DNA from: Rhodospirillales bacterium 24-66-33
Lineage (GTDB): Bacteria; Pseudomonadota; Alphaproteobacteria; Reyranellales; Reyranellaceae
Direction of reading: 5' to 3'
DNA length: 64,000 nucleotides
NCBI GenBank assembly: GCA_002281855.1
Contig: NCHQ01000002.1
Location: 124,001 to 188,000 of the forward strand
Part shown: positions 28,707-39,398 of the stretch, piece after piece
Position numbering within the stretch: the first letter of the stretch is position 1
Layout of the letters: each line of letters opens with the position of its first letter
Program-made: the position numbers and the translations under genes
The notes under the pieces: model-generated
Databases searched by the model: none
What the model saw: only the letters and a program-made list of their open reading frames with translations
What the model was told of the DNA's origin: nothing

Positions 28707-29488
28707 TGGCGCCGTCGTTTATCCCAACGTCGGGGTGGGGCCAGCGCCTCACCTACGAGCTGATCTATCTGTCGTTCGGCTTCGGCCGCTCAGGCATGTT
28801 CAACGTCGGCTTTGCCCCGGCCCGGCAAGGAATTCTCGCAGACCGGGCGTTCGCCGTTCGCCCACACCAGATCGAACTCTACGCCCAGATGTTCGATCAG
28901 GTCCCGTGGGACGCCGACCAGTGGCGCCGCAGCGATTGGCTTGAGCTGGGGGCGGGTTGTGGCGGCGGTCTGCTGCACCTGCAAACGAACCATGCGCCGC
29001 GGTCTGCGATGGGGGTGGAACGGTCCTATGTCGCGGCGCGGCGTGCGAGGCGGCTCGGGATCGACGTCCGGCAAGGCGACGCCGCGCGCCTTGCGATGGA
29101 GAGCGCCCGCTTCGACGTCGTCTTCTGCCTCGACGCGCTGGGCTACCTCCCCTCAGCGGCGCTCACGGAGACATTCCGCGTCCTGAAGCCCGGAGGCATC
29201 CTGCTGTGCGGCGAATCGTTTCGCGGAACGCCAGAAGCGGCGCGCGAGCACTATCATCGCCGAGCCGGTGCCGCCGGATTTGAATTCACTGGTTGTCGTG
29301 ACGTTTCCGCCGGGGTCCTGAGGTCGCTTCTGGAAAGAAGCAGCGCCGCGTCCTTCGCCCACGGACTCCCTGCCTTCTTCCGGGACCGGCTGAAGGAGAC
29401 GCTCTTCCTCGACGGCAGCGATAGGCTGCGTCTTTGGCAATGCGGTGCCATGTGCTTCGTCATCACTACCTTCCGGCGCCCAGACTGA
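28706..29488 (+). CDS. class I SAM-dependent methyltransferase
   Basis: The protein has 260 residues. SDWLELGAGCGGGLLHLQ is motif I binding AdoMet, GVERSY binds the ribose, and FDVVFCLDALGYLPSAALTETFRVLKPGGILL covers motifs II and III. The N-terminus (LTYELIYLSFGFG) and architecture resemble lipid or polyketide O-methyltransferases, but the substrate is unknown. It begins at a GTG overlapping the moeA stop, so it is translationally coupled. It separates moeA from lexA, which are often neighbours. A GGACG-CGTCC hairpin follows the stop. Confidence 0.8.
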   Translation: MAPSFIPTSGWGQRLTYELIYLSFGFGRSGMFNVGFAPARQGILADRAFAVRPHQIELYAQMFDQVPWDADQWRRSDWLELGAGCGGGLLHLQTNHAPRSAMGVERSYVAARRARRLGIDVRQGDAARLAMESARFDVVFCLDALGYLPSAALTETFRVLKPGGILLCGESFRGTPEAAREHYHRRAGAAGFEFTGCRDVSAGVLRSLLERSSAASFAHGLPAFFRDRLKETLFLDGSDRLRLWQCGAMCFVITTFRRPD

Positions 29489-29530
29489 GGACGTGGGGCG
29501 TCCGCTGATCCCCGTCTTCCTCTGGATAAG

Positions 29531-29559
29531 TTGACCCGGAGGCAGAACTAAACTAGAAC
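29531..29559 (+). promoter_or_regulatory. lexA promoter with SOS box over the -10
   Basis: TTGACC (29531-29536) and TAGAAC (29554-29559) are 17 bp apart. GAAC-TAAACTA-GAAC (29545-29559) matches the alphaproteobacterial SOS box, the direct repeat GAAC-N7-GAAC (GTTC-N7-GTTC on the other strand). It covers the -10, so LexA bound here would block its own promoter. The lexA GTG is 58 bp downstream. Confidence 0.8.
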
Positions 29560-29616
29560 ATGTGCCGGGTTTCAGGATTTGTTCCTAAATCCGGTAGGCG
29601 TTCCGGGGAGAAGACG

Positions 29617-30366
29617 GTGCTAACCCGCAAGCAAAACGAACTGCTCCTTTTCATCAACAAGCGGCTCAACGACGATGGCGTGTCGCCGTCCTTCGACGAG
29701 ATGAAGGAAGCACTTCGGCTGAAGTCGAAGTCGGGCATCCATCGCCTGATCACCGGGCTCGAGGAGCGCGGATTCCTGCGCCGCCTGCCGCATCGCGCTC
29801 GCGCTCTGCAGGTCGTGAAGCTGCCCGAGAGCGCCGCCCTGCCCGCGCCGAACGTCACGCCGCTGCTCGCCGATTCGCGCCGGGCCGGCTTCTCCGAGGG
29901 CCGCGAAGGCTTCGTGCCGCAGATCGTGCGCGCCGACCGTGTGCCGCTGGCCGGCGCCATCATGGCCGCCAACGAGGCGCAGGCGCTCAGCCTGCCCCTC
30001 TATGGGCGGATCGCCGCCGGTACGCCGATCGAGGCCCTGCGAGACAATTCGACGACTGTGGACGTGCCCGTCTCGCTGTTGGGCTCGGGTGCCCACTACT
30101 GCCTGGAGGTCCAGGGCGATTCGATGGTCGAGGCCGGCATCCAGAACGGCGACATCGTCATCATCAAGAGTTCCGACACCGCCGAGTCCGGCGAGATCGT
30201 CGTGGCCCTGATCGATGACACCGAAGCGACCCTGAAGCGGCTGCGCAAGAAGGGCGCGTCGGTCGCGCTGGAGCCCGCCAATGCCGCCTACGAGACACGC
30301 ATCTTCGGACCCGACCGGGTCAAGATCCAGGGCCGCCTCGCCGGCCTCTACCGGCGCTATCACTGA
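29617..30366 (+). CDS. lexA: LexA repressor (SOS regulator, self-cleaving)
   Basis: The protein has 249 residues. The winged helix [41 protein letters not shown] occupies 1-65. The peptidase domain holds the Ala134-Gly135 cleavage site in YGRIAAGTP, Ser169 in [10 protein letters not shown] and Lys207 in EATLKRL. RecA filaments trigger self-cleavage after DNA damage. The start is GTG at 29617 with GGGGAG 7 bp upstream; the in-frame extension to 29560 is upstream leader. Slightly longer than the E. coli protein because of a longer linker, as usual in alphaproteobacteria. Confidence 0.95.
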   Translation: MLTRKQNELLLFINKRLNDDGVSPSFDEMKEALRLKSKSGIHRLITGLEERGFLRRLPHRARALQVVKLPESAALPAPNVTPLLADSRRAGFSEGREGFVPQIVRADRVPLAGAIMAANEAQALSLPLYGRIAAGTPIEALRDNSTTVDVPVSLLGSGAHYCLEVQGDSMVEAGIQNGDIVIIKSSDTAESGEIVVALIDDTEATLKRLRKKGASVALEPANAAYETRIFGPDRVKIQGRLAGLYRRYH

Positions 30367-30368
30367 GT

Positions 30369-32498
30369 TCAGGCGCCGGGCGCCTTGACCGGCGCGGTCT
30401 GGCGCATCGAGCTGTTGGGGACCCAGGGCCGGTCGCCGCGGCGCGCGTTGGCGGTTTCACGCCGGACGTTGAGATCGTCCAGCCACAGCGCGTGGGCGCC
30501 GTCCTTCCAGGCATCGCGACGATCGATCACCAACCGCGGACCGCGACAGCGCGCCTGTGCATCGACGGTCGAAAGAACGATGTCGGCCGAGCCGCAGGCT
30601 TCGGCCAGGCGTTTCTCGTCGCTCACCAGCGCAATGCGCCACGGACCCTTGCGCCATCGGCAGAGCCCCGTGCTGCAGCCGAGGCCGGCCGCCTGCTCGT
30701 CGGCGCTGACCGTCCACCGCCTTGCCCCTTCCTGTCCCTGCCGGCGCGCCCAGGCATCCGTTACGTAGCGATCCATGCGGGCCGAAGCGACATGCACCAC
30801 GCCGCGTTCGTCGCGCAGGCCGAGCACGCGACCGTCCTCGCTCATCAGCAGGTCCGGCGCCGGCGGCGGCCCCAGCATCAGCCCGATCACCACGACCGGG
30901 ATTCCCGCATAGCGCCAGCGCCGCCGCCACAGGCAGAGCCACAGGCCGCCGACGGCTACCAGCCACAGGCTGGTCCCCGGCAGCGATGGCACCAGCATCG
31001 CGGCATCGGGCCACGCTGCGACGCGAAAGGCGATGGCATTCAGCCCATCGACGCCCCAACCCATCGGCACCAGCGCCACGGACTCGAGCCCGAACGGCAT
31101 CAGGAGCATGGCGAGCAGGCCCCAGGGCATGATCCAGAAGCCCGTGAGCGGCACGCCCAGCAGGTTGGCAACGACGCCGAGCAGCGACAGGCGGTTGAAA
31201 TGGTAGGCGGCGAAGGCACCGGTCGCGATCGAGGCGATCAGGGTCGTGAGCAGGCTGGCGCCCAGCGCAGCGCCGAGCCGCCACAGCCAGCGGTGGCGCG
31301 AAATCTCGGCCCGCTCGTGCAGGCGGCGGCGCCAGGGGGCCGCCGATTCCCAGCCCGCTATCAGCGCCACGACGGCGGCGAACGACATCTGGAAGGACGC
31401 GCCGGTCAGCGACTCCGGTGCAACGACGAGCACGATGACGGCCGACCAGGCGACGAGACGCAGCGACAGCGCCGTGCGATCGAGCAGGATGGCGAGAAGC
31501 GCGAAGGCCGCCATGGCACAGGCGCGTTGCGCGGGCACCGGCGCCCCGGCGAGCGCCGTGTAGAAGAGCGCGGCCATGAGCGCGAGCACGGCCGCCACCT
31601 TCTTGGCGTCGACCCTCAGGGCAAGTGGCGGAACGAGGGCGATACCGTAGCGCACGAGGCCCATCACGAGGCCGACCGCGAAGACGATATGCAGGCCCGA
31701 GATCGACAGGATGTGCGCCAGGCCGGAGTCGCGCATGGCCTGCGCCACGTCCTTGTCGACGGCGGTCTGCTCGCCGACCAGCAGCGAGGCGACCACCCCG
31801 CCCGCTGGCCCCGGCAACACATGCAGGATGCGGGCGGCCAGGTCGGCGCGCAGCGCGTCGATCCTGCGGACGAACCCGTCGGGCCGGCCGCGTTCGATCA
31901 CGGTCGCGGGCGCCAGCGCGTAGCCGACCGCACCGAGCTGCTGATACCAGGCGACCCTCTGGAAATCGAAGGCGCCGGGCGTGGCGGGCCCGGCCGGCGG
32001 CGACAGGTTCGCGAGCACGAGCAGGCGGTCCCCGATCACCAGCGGCGGCGCGCCCCGGTTGAGGGTCACGCGAACCTTCGCCGGCATCATCTCGGGCGGC
32101 GGCACGCCGTTGCCCCTGAGCCGGACGGCTTCGAGCACGACCCGCACACCCTCGGGCAGCCGCTGGATGTCGGCGATCCGACCCTCGACGTTGAGGCTGA
32201 ACAGTGGCCGGGTGAGTGTGGGGGCGGCGAGACTTGCCGTGCGCCAGGCGACGAGGCCGAGGCCTGCCGAGGCGGCGACCGCACCGATCGCCAGCGCACG
32301 GGCGAAACTGCCGGACGGCGCCAGGAAGGCGATGAGCAACGATCCCGCCGACAGCGCCGGCCCCACCCACAAGGCCGGCTCGGTGGGCAGCTCGTAGTAG
32401 ATCGCAATGCCCAGACCCAGCGCCACCGGGAGCCACAGCATCCATCGGCCGCGCTCGGCGTCCAGCTGTTCGAGGATCCAGGCGCGCAGGTTTGACAC
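30369..32498 (-). CDS. comEC: ComEC/Rec2 DNA-uptake channel protein, short form
   Basis: The protein has 709 residues. An N-terminal domain with two membrane helices and an OB-like segment (VEGRIADIQRLPEGVRVVLE) is followed by the Competence domain (VASLLVGEQTAVDKDVAQAMRDSGLAHILSISGLH split motif) and about ten membrane segments up to residue 540. It forms the inner-membrane channel for transforming single-stranded DNA. The C-terminal metallo-beta-lactamase domain of long ComEC proteins is absent: no HxHxDH motif is seen and the last 150 residues are a short soluble tail. It starts at GTG 32498 and converges on lexA, with 2 bp between the stops. Confidence 0.88.
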   Translation of the reverse strand: MSNLRAWILEQLDAERGRWMLWLPVALGLGIAIYYELPTEPALWVGPALSAGSLLIAFLAPSGSFARALAIGAVAASAGLGLVAWRTASLAAPTLTRPLFSLNVEGRIADIQRLPEGVRVVLEAVRLRGNGVPPPEMMPAKVRVTLNRGAPPLVIGDRLLVLANLSPPAGPATPGAFDFQRVAWYQQLGAVGYALAPATVIERGRPDGFVRRIDALRADLAARILHVLPGPAGGVVASLLVGEQTAVDKDVAQAMRDSGLAHILSISGLHIVFAVGLVMGLVRYGIALVPPLALRVDAKKVAAVLALMAALFYTALAGAPVPAQRACAMAAFALLAILLDRTALSLRLVAWSAVIVLVVAPESLTGASFQMSFAAVVALIAGWESAAPWRRRLHERAEISRHRWLWRLGAALGASLLTTLIASIATGAFAAYHFNRLSLLGVVANLLGVPLTGFWIMPWGLLAMLLMPFGLESVALVPMGWGVDGLNAIAFRVAAWPDAAMLVPSLPGTSLWLVAVGGLWLCLWRRRWRYAGIPVVVIGLMLGPPPAPDLLMSEDGRVLGLRDERGVVHVASARMDRYVTDAWARRQGQEGARRWTVSADEQAAGLGCSTGLCRWRKGPWRIALVSDEKRLAEACGSADIVLSTVDAQARCRGPRLVIDRRDAWKDGAHALWLDDLNVRRETANARRGDRPWVPNSSMRQTAPVKAPGA

Positions 32499-32582
32499 TA
32501 ACCGGACGCTCCCCTACCTACGGCGCACTTTTCCGCCCGAATTGCGGCAAAATCCGCGCTTACCGAGCATGATCCCAGGCCG

Positions 32583-33986
32583 ATGACTGTCGTAACCCGC
32601 TTCGCCCCGTCGCCCACCGGCTACCTGCATATCGGCGGCGCCCGCACGGCCCTGTTCAACTGGCTATTCGCCAAACATCACGGCGGCAAGTACCTGCTGC
32701 GCATCGAGGACACCGACCGCGCGCGCTCGACGGAGCCGGCGATCGCCGCGATCCTCGACGGGCTGTCGTGGCTCGGCCTGCCCTGGGACGGCGAGGTCAC
32801 CTACCAGTTCTCGCGCGCCGCCCGACACGCCGAGGTGGCGCTCGAGATGCTGGCCAAGGGCCACGCCTATCATTGCTATGCCTCGCCGCAGGAGCTCGAC
32901 GAGATGCGGGCGGCACAGAAGGCTGCCGGCAAGCCGATGCGCTATGACGGCCGCTGGCGCGACCGCGACCCGAAGGACGCGCCCGCCGGCGTGAAACCGG
33001 TCGTGCGTCTCAAGGCGCCGCAGTCCGGACAGACGGTCATCAAGGACGCGGTGCAGGGCGAGGTCACGGTCGAGAACGCCCAGCTCGACGACATGATCCT
33101 GCTGCGCGCCGACGGAACGCCGACCTACATGCTGGCCGTCGTCGTCGACGATCACGACATGGGCGTAACCCATGTGATCCGCGGCGACGACCATCTGAAC
33201 AATGCCTTCCGCCAGCTCCAGATCATCCGCGCGATGGGCTGGGCAGAGCCGGTCTATGCCCATATCCCGCTGATCCACGGGCCCGACGGCGCCAAGCTCA
33301 GCAAGCGTCACGGCGCGCTCGGCGTCGACGCCTATCGCGACATGGGCTTCCTGCCCGCGGCGCTGCGCAACTACCTGCTGCGGCTGGGCTGGGGCCATGG
33401 CGACGACGAGATCATCCCGACGGCGCAGGCGATCGAATGGTTCGACCTCGCCGGCGTCGGCCGCTCGGCCTCGCGCTTCGATATGGCCAAGCTGACCAAT
33501 CTCAACGCGCATTACCTTCGCGAGACGCCAGACGCTGACCTGCTGCCGCTGGTGCTGCCGCGCATCGAGGAGAAGCTCGGCACCGTCGATGCCGCTGGCC
33601 GCGAGCGCATCGTGCGCGGCCTCTCCGGCGTGAAGCAGCGCGCGCGCACCCTGATCGAACTCGCGGACAGTCTTGCGTTCTACGCCCGCGCTGGCGCGCC
33701 GCCGATCTCCGACGACAAGGCCCGCGCGCTGCTGACACCCGACGCCCGTGCCGTGATGGCGAAGCTCGCGCCGGCGCTGGAGTCGCAGGCGAGCGACTGG
33801 AGCGAAAAGGCGCTCGAAGAGGCCGTGCGTGAGTTCGCCGAGGCGAACGGACTGAAGCTCGGCCAGGTCGCTCAGCCGCTCCGCGTCGCGCTGACCGGCT
33901 CGACCGCCTCGCCCGGCATCTTCGAGGTACTGGCCGTGCTGGGGCCCGCCGAGAGCAAGGTTCGTTTGCTGGCGGCCGCCGCTTGA
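32583..33986 (+). CDS. gltX: glutamate--tRNA ligase
   Basis: The protein has 467 residues, the usual bacterial GluRS length. [21 protein letters not shown] contains the HIGH-type motif, and [12 protein letters not shown] the KMSKS-type motif. It charges tRNA-Glu and, in organisms using the GatCAB route, also tRNA-Gln. The presence of glnS 14 bp downstream raises the question of whether this enzyme is still non-discriminating. It is divergent from comEC, with 84 bp between the starts. Confidence 0.94.
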   Translation: MTVVTRFAPSPTGYLHIGGARTALFNWLFAKHHGGKYLLRIEDTDRARSTEPAIAAILDGLSWLGLPWDGEVTYQFSRAARHAEVALEMLAKGHAYHCYASPQELDEMRAAQKAAGKPMRYDGRWRDRDPKDAPAGVKPVVRLKAPQSGQTVIKDAVQGEVTVENAQLDDMILLRADGTPTYMLAVVVDDHDMGVTHVIRGDDHLNNAFRQLQIIRAMGWAEPVYAHIPLIHGPDGAKLSKRHGALGVDAYRDMGFLPAALRNYLLRLGWGHGDDEIIPTAQAIEWFDLAGVGRSASRFDMAKLTNLNAHYLRETPDADLLPLVLPRIEEKLGTVDAAGRERIVRGLSGVKQRARTLIELADSLAFYARAGAPPISDDKARALLTPDARAVMAKLAPALESQASDWSEKALEEAVREFAEANGLKLGQVAQPLRVALTGSTASPGIFEVLAVLGPAESKVRLLAAAA

Positions 33987-34000
33987 ACGGGAGACAGGTA

Positions 34001-35698
<1,698 letters not shown>

Positions 35699-35757
35699 GA
35701 GTAGCGGTGCTCCGACACAAGGCGCGATTGCAGGCGGCTGCCGGATAGAACGCTCCG

Positions 35758-35779
35758 GCCGCAGCGCTCACGCTGCGGC
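35758..35779. other. strong hairpin abutting the EamA start codon
   Basis: GCCGCAGCG (35758-35766), CTCA loop, CGCTGCGGC (35771-35779) is a perfect 9-bp stem ending 1 bp before the ATG. It replaces any ribosome site there and may be the glnS terminator or a translation block. Confidence 0.5.
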
Positions 35780-35780
35780 A

Positions 35781-36680
35781 ATGTCAACGCGCGTTTGGAT
35801 CTCGCTGCTGTCGCTGTCCGTCCTCTGGGGCGGTTCGTTCTTCTTCGCCAAGGTGGCTCTGGCCGAGCTGGCCCCGCTCACGGTTGTGTTCTGCCGCGTG
35901 GCACTCGCGGCCCTCGCCCTCAATCTGGTGCTGTTCTCGTCCGGCAGGGCCTTGTTCCGCGCTGGGGCGCCCCTTCGCGCGTACGCCGCGATGGGGCTGC
36001 TCAACAACCTCATTCCGTTCGGCCTGATTTTCTGGGGGCAGACTCAGATCGAGTCGGGCCTCGCCTCGATCCTCAACGCCACGACGCCGCTCTTCACCCT
36101 GCTCGTTGCGCACTTCGTCACTCACGACGAACGCATCGGCGGTCTCAAGCTCGGCGCGATCGTGCTCGGAATTGGAGGCGTCGCGGTGTTGATGGGACCG
36201 GACCCGATCGGCAGCAGCCGGGGCACGGCAGGCCAGATCGCCTGTCTCGGAGCCGCCCTCTCCTACGCCTTCGCCGGTGTCTACGGACGGCGCTTTGCGA
36301 AGATGGGCGTGGCGCCGCTCGAAGCCGCCACCGGCCAGGTCACCCTGAGCGCCATGTTGATTCTGCCGATCATGCTGATTGTCGACCGGCCCTGGATGAT
36401 GCCCGCCCTTCCCGGCCCCACGACAGGGGCTGCCCTCGCGGGACTTGCGCTGCTTTCGACCGCTCTCGCATACGTCCTGTATTTCCGTATCCTCGCGGCT
36501 GCCGGGGCAACCAACCTCCTGCTGGTCACCTTTCTCATACCGGTCACCGCGATCCTGCTCGGCGCCCTCGTCCTCGGCGAACGACTGGCGCCGCGGCACT
36601 TCGCCGGGATGTTCCTGATCGGCCTCTCGCTGGCCGCGATCGACGGACGGATGGTGCGTTTTCTACGCCCGGCGAAATAG
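35781..36680 (+). CDS. EamA/DMT-family transporter
   Basis: The protein has 299 residues with ten hydrophobic segments in two EamA repeats: WISLLSLSVLWGGSFFFAKV (about 6-25) opens the first, and AYAFAGVYGRRFAKMG marks the second. The final segment ends FAGMFLIGLSLAAIDGR. The fold is an inner-membrane metabolite exporter; the substrate is unknown. It shares little with the EamA gene at 17025. No ribosome site precedes the ATG because a 9-bp hairpin occupies the position. It lies between glnS and gltA. Confidence 0.85.
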   Translation: MSTRVWISLLSLSVLWGGSFFFAKVALAELAPLTVVFCRVALAALALNLVLFSSGRALFRAGAPLRAYAAMGLLNNLIPFGLIFWGQTQIESGLASILNATTPLFTLLVAHFVTHDERIGGLKLGAIVLGIGGVAVLMGPDPIGSSRGTAGQIACLGAALSYAFAGVYGRRFAKMGVAPLEAATGQVTLSAMLILPIMLIVDRPWMMPALPGPTTGAALAGLALLSTALAYVLYFRILAAAGATNLLLVTFLIPVTAILLGALVLGERLAPRHFAGMFLIGLSLAAIDGRMVRFLRPAK

Positions 36681-36696
36681 CGGCCCGGCTGTTCAA

Positions 36697-36725
36697 TTGC
36701 GCCTTCTTTAGGGGCTTGTTAGGGT
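36697..36725 (+). promoter_or_regulatory. possible gltA promoter
   Basis: TTGCGC (36697-36702) and TAGGGT (36720-36725) are 17 bp apart, followed by a leader of about 70 nt that can fold a GTGCCG/CGGCAC hairpin with an inner CGCCG-CGGCG stem. The match to consensus is weak. Confidence 0.25.
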
Positions 36726-36800
36726 GCCGCCGAACCGGCGAACGGCACCGAGCTTGGTGCGCGCGCCTTGCTTGAATCGAGCCTGGAAAAGAGTTCACCA

Positions 36801-38099
36801 ATGGCCAAATCGACCGCGACGCTGACCGACAACGAAACCGGCAAAACCTACGAGATGCCGATCATCCACGGCACACTCGGACCGCGCCTGGTCGACATCC
36901 GCAAATTCTACGGCGACTCCGGCATGTTCACCTACGATCCGGGGTTCACCTCGACCGGATCGTGCGGCTCGAAGATCACCTACATCGACGGTGACGAGGG
37001 CATCCTGCTCCATCGCGGCTACAACATTGCCGAACTCGCCGAGCAGAGCGACTTCATGGAAGTCGCCTACCTCCTGATGAAGGGCGATCTGCCGAACAAG
37101 GCGCAGAAGGACAAGTTCGTCAAGGACATCACGAACCACACGATGGTTCATGAGCAGCTCAGCCAGTTCTATCGCGGCTTCCGCCGCGACGCCCATCCGA
37201 TGGCGATCTGCTGCGGTGTCGTCGGCGCGCTCTCGGCCTTCTATCACGACTCGCTCGATATCAACGATCCGCACCAGCGGATGGTCGCCTCCTATCGCCT
37301 GGTCGCCAAGATGCCGACCATCGCGGCGATGGCCTACAAGTATTCGGTGGGGCAGCCGTTCGTCTATCCGCGCAACGACCTGTCATACGCCGCCAACTTC
37401 CTGCGCATGATGTTTTCGGTTCCGGCCGAGGAGTACGAGGTCAACCCGATCGTCGAGAAGGCGATGGACCGCATCCTCATGCTTCATGCCGACCATGAGC
37501 AGAACGCCTCGACCTCGACGGTCCGCCTCGCCGGCTCCTCGGGCGCGAACCCGTTCGCCTGCATCGCCGCCGGCATCGCCTCGCTGTGGGGCCCGAGCCA
37601 TGGCGGCGCCAACGAAGCCGTCATCAACATGCTGAACGAGATCGGCGGCAAGCAGAACATTCCGGGCTTCCTGTCGCGCGTGAAGGACAAGGCCGACCAC
37701 ACCCGCCTCATGGGCTTCGGCCACCGCGTCTACAAGAACTACGACCCGCGCGCCAAGGTCATGCGCCAGACCTGCCACGAGGTCCTGACCTCGCTCGGCA
37801 TCACCCACGACCCGCTGCTCGAGCTGGCCATGGAAATGGAGCAGATCGCCCTCAAGGACGACTATTTCGTCTCGAAGAAGCTCTATCCGAACGTCGATTT
37901 CTACTCGGGCATTATTTTCCGGGCGATCGGCATCCCGACCTCCATGTTCACCGTTCTCTTCGCGGTGGCCCGTACGGTCGGCTGGATTTCGCAGTGGAAC
38001 GAGATGATCGAGGATCCGGACCAGAAGATCGGCCGTCCGCGTCAGCTCTACAACGGCCAGACCGAGCGTCCGTACAAGCCGCTCCACATGCGGGGCTGA
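36801..38099 (+). CDS. gltA: citrate synthase (type II, hexameric)
   Basis: The protein has 432 residues. [19 protein letters not shown] and [17 protein letters not shown] hold the catalytic His residues, and [14 protein letters not shown] the catalytic Asp. It condenses oxaloacetate and acetyl-CoA, the entry step of the citric acid cycle. An N-terminal domain of about 60 residues before the core marks the Gram-negative, NADH-sensitive type. The ATG at 36801 with GGAAAAGAG upstream is the start; the extension to 36768 is rejected. In related genomes lpxB follows gltA; here a small protein and gloA do. Confidence 0.95.
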   Translation: MAKSTATLTDNETGKTYEMPIIHGTLGPRLVDIRKFYGDSGMFTYDPGFTSTGSCGSKITYIDGDEGILLHRGYNIAELAEQSDFMEVAYLLMKGDLPNKAQKDKFVKDITNHTMVHEQLSQFYRGFRRDAHPMAICCGVVGALSAFYHDSLDINDPHQRMVASYRLVAKMPTIAAMAYKYSVGQPFVYPRNDLSYAANFLRMMFSVPAEEYEVNPIVEKAMDRILMLHADHEQNASTSTVRLAGSSGANPFACIAAGIASLWGPSHGGANEAVINMLNEIGGKQNIPGFLSRVKDKADHTRLMGFGHRVYKNYDPRAKVMRQTCHEVLTSLGITHDPLLELAMEMEQIALKDDYFVSKKLYPNVDFYSGIIFRAIGIPTSMFTVLFAVARTVGWISQWNEMIEDPDQKIGRPRQLYNGQTERPYKPLHMRG

Positions 38100-38130
38100 A
38101 CTCGCTGTCCGGGAGGGAAGCGAAAAGCAC

Positions 38131-38334
38131 ATGGCAAGATCATCATTCGGGCCGCGCCGGGGGGAAACATCCTGGGCGGCCACCCAGACACCGAAGGCCC
38201 ACCCGCGCATCGTGCGGGTAGGCCGTCCTGCCAATGATAATTTCCGCCCCCCGGGCGTGCGGACATGGCTGTTCGTCGCCGGGCTTGCCGGCGCAGCACT
38301 GGCCCTGGTGGCCGCGAACTGGCGATTTTTCTAG
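38131..38334 (+). CDS. small single-span membrane protein, hypothetical
   Basis: The 67-residue protein is basic at the N-terminus (MARSSFGPRRGE), has a VGRPANDNFRPPG segment at about 30-42, and ends in one membrane helix (WLFVAGLAGAALALVAANWRFF). I do not know its function; the ANDN segment recurs in small alphaproteobacterial proteins as far as I recall. GGGAGGGAAG lies 10 bp upstream of the ATG at 38131, and a strong terminator follows 24 bp after the stop, so expression with gltA is likely. Confidence 0.65.
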   Translation: MARSSFGPRRGETSWAATQTPKAHPRIVRVGRPANDNFRPPGVRTWLFVAGLAGAALALVAANWRFF

Positions 38335-38357
38335 GACTGACTGCCGTCCGAAAGATT

Positions 38358-38383
38358 AAAGGCCCGCAATGCGGGCCTTTTTC
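38358..38383 (+). terminator. intrinsic terminator of the gltA transcript
   Basis: AAAGGCCCGC (38358-38367), AAT, GCGGGCCTTT (38371-38380) is a perfect 10-bp stem running into TTTTTC. It is the clearest rho-independent terminator in the window and closes the gltX-to-small-protein direction. Confidence 0.9.
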
Positions 38384-38419
38384 TTGAGCTTCGTGTGATC
38401 TTCTTTCTTCGACGCTCTC

Positions 38420-38474
38420 GGACATTGCCATAGGCAATGTCCTGTCGCTCCCGGGGCTGAGCTTCGCTCAGCCC
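38420..38474 (-). other. two hairpins at the 3' end of gloA
   Basis: GGACATTGCC-ATA-GGCAATGTCC (38420-38442) and GGGCTGAGC-TTC-GCTCAGCCC (38454-38474) are perfect stems. The second includes the gloA stop codon. Neither has a T tract on the minus strand; they probably stabilise or end the gloA message. Confidence 0.45.
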
Positions 38475-38881
38475 TTGCGCTCGATCAGTTCAATCTTGTA
38501 GCCGTCAGGATCTTCCACGAAAGCGATGACCGTCGTCCCGAATTTCACGGGACCGGCCGGCCGGGTGACCTTGCCGCCCGTCTTCGTGACGTCCTCGCAT
38601 AGCTTGTAGACGTCGGGGACGCCGATCGCGAGATGGCCGAACCCGGTGCCGAGTTCGTAGGGCTTCGCCTGATCCCAGTTGTGAGTCAGCTCGACGACGC
38701 AATGCTCGGGCTCGTCGCCGTAGCCGACGAAGGCTAGGCTGTACTTGCCGTCCGGCACGTCGCGCTTGCGCAGGAGCTTCATGCCCAGCGCACCGGTATA
38801 GAAGGCCAGCGACTTGTCGAGATCCATGACTCGGATCATCGTGTGCAGCATTCGGAAATTGGACTGGGTATCGGGCATCAT
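38468..38881 (-). CDS. gloA: lactoylglutathione lyase (glyoxalase I)
   Basis: The protein has 137 residues. Metal ligands are visible as His13 (MLHTMIRV), Glu64 (CVVELTHNW), His83 (FGHLAIGV) and the Glu in [10 protein letters not shown], as in Ni-type bacterial glyoxalase I. It converts the methylglyoxal-glutathione hemithioacetal to S-lactoylglutathione. The tandem ATGs at 38881/38878 follow GGGAGGGG. It is the last gene of the fabZ-side transcript, at the place where lpxA, lpxI and lpxB usually stand in this neighbourhood. Confidence 0.92.
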   Translation of the reverse strand: MMPDTQSNFRMLHTMIRVMDLDKSLAFYTGALGMKLLRKRDVPDGKYSLAFVGYGDEPEHCVVELTHNWDQAKPYELGTGFGHLAIGVPDVYKLCEDVTKTGGKVTRPAGPVKFGTTVIAFVEDPDGYKIELIERKG

Positions 38882-38903
38882 CCCCTCCCTGCTCTATCGC
38901 GGT

Positions 38904-39380
38904 TCAGCGGTCGCGGATCATGGCGGCGAACGTCGCTTCCGCCGCCACCTTGCCGTCGACGATCGCCTTGCCTGAGAATTTCCAGACGTTGGCTCGGCTC
39001 TGCACCTTCATGACGTGCAGCTCTAGACGGTCGCCCGGCACCACGGGACGGCGAAACCTCACGCCGTCGATCGACATGAAATAGACCAGCTTGCCTTCCG
39101 ACTCGGCGCCGAATGTCGAGACGACGAGCACACACGCCGTCTGTGCCATCGCCTCGACGACGAGAACCCCCGGCATGACCGGCTCGGACGGAAAATGTCC
39201 CTGGAAGAACGGCTCGTTGATCGTGACGTTCTTGATGCCCACCGCGCTCTGGTCGAGCTGCATGTCGATCACTCGGTCGACCATAAGCATCGGGTAGCGG
39301 TGCGGGATCATCTGCAGGATCCGCTTGATGTCGACGGAGGTCGCCGCGGCGGGGCTTCTGTTCTCAATCTGGACGTTCAT
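38904..39380 (-). CDS. fabZ: 3-hydroxyacyl-ACP dehydratase FabZ
   Basis: The 158-residue hot-dog protein has MIPHRYPMLMVDRV, the catalytic His62 in FFQGHFPSEPVMPGV and Glu76 in VVEAMAQ. It dehydrates 3-hydroxyacyl-ACP in fatty acid elongation and normally competes with lipid A synthesis for the 3-hydroxyacyl pool. It begins 18 bp after the bamA stop with no lpxD between. The ATG start is at 39380. Confidence 0.95.
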   Translation of the reverse strand: MNVQIENRSPAAATSVDIKRILQMIPHRYPMLMVDRVIDMQLDQSAVGIKNVTINEPFFQGHFPSEPVMPGVLVVEAMAQTACVLVVSTFGAESEGKLVYFMSIDGVRFRRPVVPGDRLELHVMKVQSRANVWKFSGKAIVDGKVAAEATFAAMIRDR

Positions 39381-39398
39381 GACCGTGGCCTCTCCCGC

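Noticed and set aside
29560-29616. Upstream start for lexA giving 19 extra residues
   Set aside because: It falls right after the SOS box and promoter, so it is leader. GTG 29617 has a good ribosome site and the usual MLTRKQ start.
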